Shown one piece after another: positions 63,156-64,000 of a DNA stretch of 64,000 nt. A program made the position numbers and the translations under genes. Below the pieces are notes generated by a model. The model was not told where the DNA came from. It did not search any database and worked only from the letters and a program-made list of their open reading frames with translations. Numbering within the stretch: position 1 is the first letter of the stretch; each line of letters begins with the position of its first letter. The DNA comes from Halobellus rarus (lineage in GTDB: Archaea; Halobacteriota; Halobacteria; Halobacteriales; Haloferacaceae), in the NCBI RefSeq assembly GCF_024494595.1, contig NZ_JANHDI010000002.1:301208-365207 (forward strand), in the 5' to 3' direction.

Positions 63156-63638
63156 TCAGGCCGCTCGCACTTCGTCGAGCAGTTCCTCGTAGTTCGGCTC
63201 GTTCGTCGGATCGTCGGCGATCCAAGAGTAGGCCACGTCGCCGTCGTTATCGATGACGAACACGGCGCGGTTCGCGACGCCCACCAGACCCAGTGCTTCG
63301 ATGTCGATCTCGAGGCCGTAGGCACCGATCGCCTCCCTGCCCATATCGCTGATGAGGTCGAACTCGAGGCCGTGTTCCTCACGGAAGGCGTTCTGCGACA
63401 ACGCGGAGTCGGCGCTGACGCCGTATAAGGTCGCGTCGGCGTCCTCGAAGTCGTCCAAGTACTCCTGGAGGGCGACCATCTCGCTCGTACACGGCGGCGT
63501 GAACGCGCCGGGGAAGAACGCGAGGACGACGGGGCCCTCGCCCAGCGAGTTGTCGAGGTCGAAGGCCGATACGTCGCCGTCGGCGAGCGTGGCTGTGAAC
63601 GTCGGTGCGGCGTCGCCTCTCGTCGGTGATTTCGTCAT
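63156..63638 (-). CDS. Peroxiredoxin, AhpE/1-Cys-like
   Basis: 160 residues. PGAFTPPCTSEMVALQEYLDDF holds the peroxidatic cysteine (PxxxTPPC), and GVSADSALSQNAFREEHGL is the following family segment. Only one cysteine is visible, so it is a 1-Cys type. It reduces peroxides through an external thiol. It is distinct from the PrxQ type at 37508, which has a CTTEAC pair. Confidence 0.92.
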   Translation of the reverse strand: MTKSPTRGDAAPTFTATLADGDVSAFDLDNSLGEGPVVLAFFPGAFTPPCTSEMVALQEYLDDFEDADATLYGVSADSALSQNAFREEHGLEFDLISDMGREAIGAYGLEIDIEALGLVGVANRAVFVIDNDGDVAYSWIADDPTNEPNYEELLDEVRAA

Positions 63639-63839
63639 TGCACTAGTAGGTTTCGACCGCCACGGACCAAAAGGTAGTGGGTGTAGCGCTAACGTGACGC
63701 ACAGCTTCGATTACCGGTAACTGGACGTCGCCAGCGAACGCGACGAGATCGGTTTCGGAACGGCCGAAGATTCCTGCACGGTCTGGGGTGGATCAGGTCC
63801 CGCGGTGATCCGCAACGCTGCCCTTCACGAGGAATAGTT
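63639..63839. other. Intergenic region before the hairpin modules
   Basis: About 200 bases with a probable peroxiredoxin promoter on the minus strand at the left end. A TTACCGGTAA palindrome lies at 63711-63720. No coding frame is supported. Confidence 0.4.
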
Positions 63840-64000
63840 CCGCGAGGCGAGCCGGGCGGGACCTTCGGTCCCGCTGGAAGCCGGCGCGTAGCGCCGGCGA
63901 CGAATGCGAGCCTCGCGGCTTTTTCCCACCACCGTGAGACGCTACGCGTCTCACGAGCCTTGCTTCGCTTCGCTCAGCAAGACAGGTTTTTGCACGGTGG
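63840..64000. repeat. Two tandem multi-hairpin modules at the right edge
   Basis: Module 1 is closed by a 9-bp stem (CCGCGAGGC at 63840-63848 with GCCTCGCGG at 63910-63918) and holds two perfect hairpins: 63856-63874 (8-bp stem, TTC loop) and 63880-63898 (8-bp stem, GTA loop). A T5 run follows at 63920-63924. Module 2 is closed by CCACCGTG (63929-63936) and CACGGTGG (63993-64000), with hairpins 63934-63954 (9-bp stem) and 63959-63981 (6-bp stem), and again a T-run before the closing arm. It continues to the window end. It could be a structured RNA, a REP/MITE element or a terminator cluster. Confidence 0.65.

Noticed and set aside
1..64000. CRISPR arrays, rRNA and tRNA genes, insertion-sequence transposases, replication origins
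   Set aside because: I looked for regular spaced repeats, T-loop GGTTCGAATCC-type ends, DDE transposase or Orc1/Cdc6 motifs and found none that I could support.

Overview
The window is chromosomal DNA of a halophilic archaeon (class Halobacteria). It is GC-rich with strongly acidic proteins. It carries archaeal-type information genes (L7Ae, S28e, L24e, L37e, L21e, Rpb4, LSm, PriS, a GINS subunit, CDC48, TmcA), the haloarchaeal isoprenoid pathway, and families largely confined to haloarchaea (HalOD1, DUF7344, DUF5305, DUF5822, DUF7127, HVO_2753-type zinc finger). Many genes have a TATA box about 25-28 nt before the start codon, the usual sign of leaderless mRNAs. Haloferacales is plausible but is a guess. 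Nearly every base on the strand opposite a gene is also open because of the codon bias, so long antisense frames were ignored.

Layout. 1-8.3 kb is a cell-surface island: a SipW/Sec11-like signal peptidase fused to an extra exported domain, a DUF5305 protein (cut by the window edge), a rhomboid protease, a large PGF-pre-PGF-type surface protein, three small TasA/camelysin-like (DUF1102) exported proteins and a membrane-bound DUF7344 regulator. 8.3-12.5 kb: a pirin and a minimal FAD oxidoreductase sharing one operator type, a TetR regulator, and the isopentenyl phosphate kinase/mevalonate kinase pair. 13-24.6 kb: an M42 peptidase, ribosomal proteins L11 / L1-L10-L12 (L11 separated from L1 by a HalOD1 gene), a TctA-type permease, a 59-residue zinc-finger gene with aEF1B, and the classic L21e-Rpb4-DUF655-KsgA-MscS-HemK2 run. 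24.7-31.7 kb: a split MetE pair, the L7Ae-S28e-L24e-Ndk operon and tmcA. 31.8-43.9 kb: GNAT, eIF2B-like protein, hydrolase, DUF7127-CDC48, a peroxiredoxin, priS-gins, trmB with its own predicted operator, a truncated xdhC, PAC2 and a second MscS. 44-54 kb: stress proteins, 5'-nucleotidase, dodecin, membrane pair, HesB, an aldolase, a methyltransferase, hisD and two exported hypotheticals. 54.4-63.6 kb: gltX, idsA, RNase J, LSm-L37e, a His-rich MoaB, ilvD, an ABM protein and a peroxiredoxin. The right edge holds two tandem multi-hairpin modules.

How genes work together. The mvk-ipk pair and idsA cover the archaeal mevalonate branch and prenyl-chain synthesis for ether lipids. PriS and the GINS subunit belong to the replisome. 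L1, L10, L12, L11, L7Ae, aEF1B, TmcA, KsgA and HemK2 build or modify the translation apparatus. The surface island is the most likely place for a poorly described system: exported TasA-like subunits, their probable dedicated peptidase and anchored accessory proteins, comparable to the TasA/SipW matrix fibres of Bacillus and the archaeal bundling pili. Other points worth a look are the TTTACC-N4-GGTAAA operators, the TrmB box before trmB, the L1 and L7Ae mRNA leaders, remnants of xdhC and of a histidine kinase, and the right-edge hairpin modules.
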